Below are positions 62,948 to 64,000 of a DNA stretch of 64,000 nucleotides, piece by piece. Numbering within the stretch: the stretch's first letter is position 1; the number at the start of each line of letters is the position of its first letter. The DNA is from an uncultured Blautia sp. (GTDB lineage: Bacteria; Bacillota; Clostridia; Lachnospirales; Lachnospiraceae), in assembly GCA_958367245.1 (NCBI GenBank), contig CATXEA010000003.1, positions 129,193-193,192 of the forward strand, in the 5' to 3' direction. The notes below the pieces were generated by a model that ran no database searches, was not told the DNA's origin, and saw only the letters and a list, made by a program, of their open reading frames with translations. The position numbers and the translations under genes were made by a program.

Positions 62948-63799
62948 ATGATCACAGATCAGATACGGGAAGCAATTCCCAAGATGAGAAAATCCGAACG
63001 ACAGGTTGCGAAGTATATGCTACTTCATGCGGATCAGATAGAACAAATTTCATTGGAACAGCTTGCAAAGAATACAAATGTCAGCCAACCCACAGTTTTG
63101 CGTATGATTAAGACAGTTGGGTATAAGGGATTTAAAGAGGCAAAAATAGCCTTTATCGAGGAACGATTGAGGAGTCGGGAACGAGAATCTCATGATATTC
63201 TTGGACTGCAGGTTCAGAAAGATGACCAGATAGCGGATGTGCCGGGAAAAATTATCGGAAATACAATTCAATTATTGCAGGATTCTTTACAGGCAATATC
63301 TGCAAAAGAATTGGAAAAAGCAGTGAAAACAATAGAAAAAGCAGAGAAGGTTATTATTTATTCGGTGGAAAATTCCAACACGGTATCGTACGATTTGATG
63401 ACAAAATTGTTGTATCTGGGAATTGACTGCGAGTTTACTGAGGATTATTATCTGCAAAGCATCCGGGCAGGACACATGAAGGAGGGAGAGGTGGCGATCG
63501 GTATTTCTTATACCGGAACTTCTACAAATACAGTAGATGTATTGAAACAAGCCAAGAAGAGCGGCGCTACTACAATTGCCATTACCAATTTTACGGATAC
63601 ACCGTTAGTAAAGTACGCAGATATTGTTATTTTGACATCAAATGAACAACTACTTTATGGCGATGACATTTTCTCTAGAACGATTCATTTAGCTGTGGTG
63701 GATATGATTTACACGGGATTGATTATAAATCAATATGACAAATATAAAAAACGTATGAAAGAAAGCGGGAAGCTGATTCAATCCCGTAGATATGAATAG
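62948..63799 (+). CDS. RpiR/MurR family transcriptional regulator with SIS domain
   Basis: 283 residues from the ATG at 62948 (GGAAGGAG upstream; an earlier in-frame ATG at 62921 overlaps that site). N-terminal HTH: MRKSERQVAKYMLLHADQIE, then QLAKNTNVSQPTVLRMIKTVG. The C-terminal SIS domain, which binds phosphosugars, has VIIYSVENSNTVSYDL, AIGISYTGTSTNTVDVL and TTIAITNFTDTPLVKYADI. It likely controls a sugar-phosphate or amino-sugar operon beyond the right edge. The 62752-62947 gap shows no gene. Confidence 0.92.
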   Translation: MITDQIREAIPKMRKSERQVAKYMLLHADQIEQISLEQLAKNTNVSQPTVLRMIKTVGYKGFKEAKIAFIEERLRSRERESHDILGLQVQKDDQIADVPGKIIGNTIQLLQDSLQAISAKELEKAVKTIEKAEKVIIYSVENSNTVSYDLMTKLLYLGIDCEFTEDYYLQSIRAGHMKEGEVAIGISYTGTSTNTVDVLKQAKKSGATTIAITNFTDTPLVKYADIVILTSNEQLLYGDDIFSRTIHLAVVDMIYTGLIINQYDKYKKRMKESGKLIQSRRYE

Positions 63800-63810
63800 A
63801 ATATGTAATA

Positions 63811-63864
63811 TGTAAAAGGTTTTAAATATGTAGAAAAACTACATGTTTAAAACCTTTTTTTGTA
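63811..63864 (+). terminator. strong terminator after the RpiR-type gene
   Basis: AAAAGGTTTTAAA with ATGTAG pairs with CTACAT and TTTAAAACCTTTT around a short A-rich loop, then TTTGT. Confidence 0.85.
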
Positions 63865-63937
63865 AAATACAGGGAAAAAAGTTTAACATGGATTTGATTG
63901 AAAAAAAGCTGTTTAGATGATAGGTTTGAGAATGTAA

Positions 63938-63957
63938 TCCGGAATTTGCAAATTCCG
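63938..63957. promoter_or_regulatory. 20-bp perfect palindrome in the right-edge intergenic region
   Basis: CCGGAATTTGCAAATTCCGG is fully self-complementary. It lies 139 bp after the RpiR-type stop in a stretch without genes and may be an operator for whatever begins past the edge. Confidence 0.4.
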
Positions 63958-64000
63958 GCTCATCTGAGCACGGTTTCCGATAAAAACTGAACACGGATTC

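Overview
The window looks like a chromosomal stretch of a low-to-moderate G+C Firmicute of the Lachnospiraceae type (Blautia/Ruminococcus-like; genus not provable from sequence alone). Reasons: strong AGGAGG ribosome sites, TTGACA/TATAAT promoters, a lysyl-tRNA synthetase with a C-terminal EMAP/CsaA-like tRNA-binding domain, a BspA-like secreted protein with a YTGT-type repeat domain, a DUF6145 protein, KtrAB, and a long co-directional housekeeping cluster.

1-13.9 kb: a MATE exporter (minus) has an insertion sequence (1587-3460) placed 23 bp before its start. The IS separates it from a minus-strand operon marR > FUSC > DUF5107 > M32 carboxypeptidase, whose promoter and operator are readable at 8539-8586. 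A SpoU methyltransferase and a MalY/PatB aminotransferase follow on plus. A transglutaminase-like protein and a DUF819 membrane protein then lie on minus, with a consensus promoter at 13739-13767.

13.9-36.8 kb: plus-strand core genes: acyl-ACP thioesterase, Gfo/Idh oxidoreductase, CvfB, dnaE, pfkA, ktrB/ktrA, SpoU, NfeD/SPFH, argF, birA, DUF6145, dusB, a Ser/Thr kinase with leucine-rich repeats, an HTH protein, a secreted BspA-like protein, greA and lysS.

36.3-51.5 kb: a roughly 15.2-kb integrative mobilizable element inserted inside lysS, at the junction between the catalytic core and the C-terminal domain. It brings its own replacement lysS tail (in the functional gene) and leaves the displaced tail at 51493-51988. 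It carries Int, Xis, a MobV-type relaxase, a CHC2 primase-like protein and a VapE helicase. Its defence cargo is a C5 cytosine methyltransferase, an OLD-family nuclease plus UvrD helicase (Gabija-like), a Sau3AI/MutH-type endonuclease and a Vsr repair nuclease. The Gabija-like pair sits between the methyltransferase and the endonuclease.

52-61 kb: a second accreted region ending in a third, 67-bp lysS scrap (60745-60811), so the site seems to have been invaded more than once. It holds an AbiE-like nucleotidyltransferase pair whose promoter is flanked by an inverted repeat. It also holds a lipoprotein/ABC-transporter/LytTR two-component cluster with a shared promoter motif.

61-64 kb: a small convergent pair (a 75-aa protein and a 59-aa ribbon-helix-helix-like protein) sharing an identical 13-bp operator-like word, a PadR/DUF2812 pair with a palindromic operator, and an RpiR/MurR regulator. 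No tRNA, rRNA or CRISPR array was seen.
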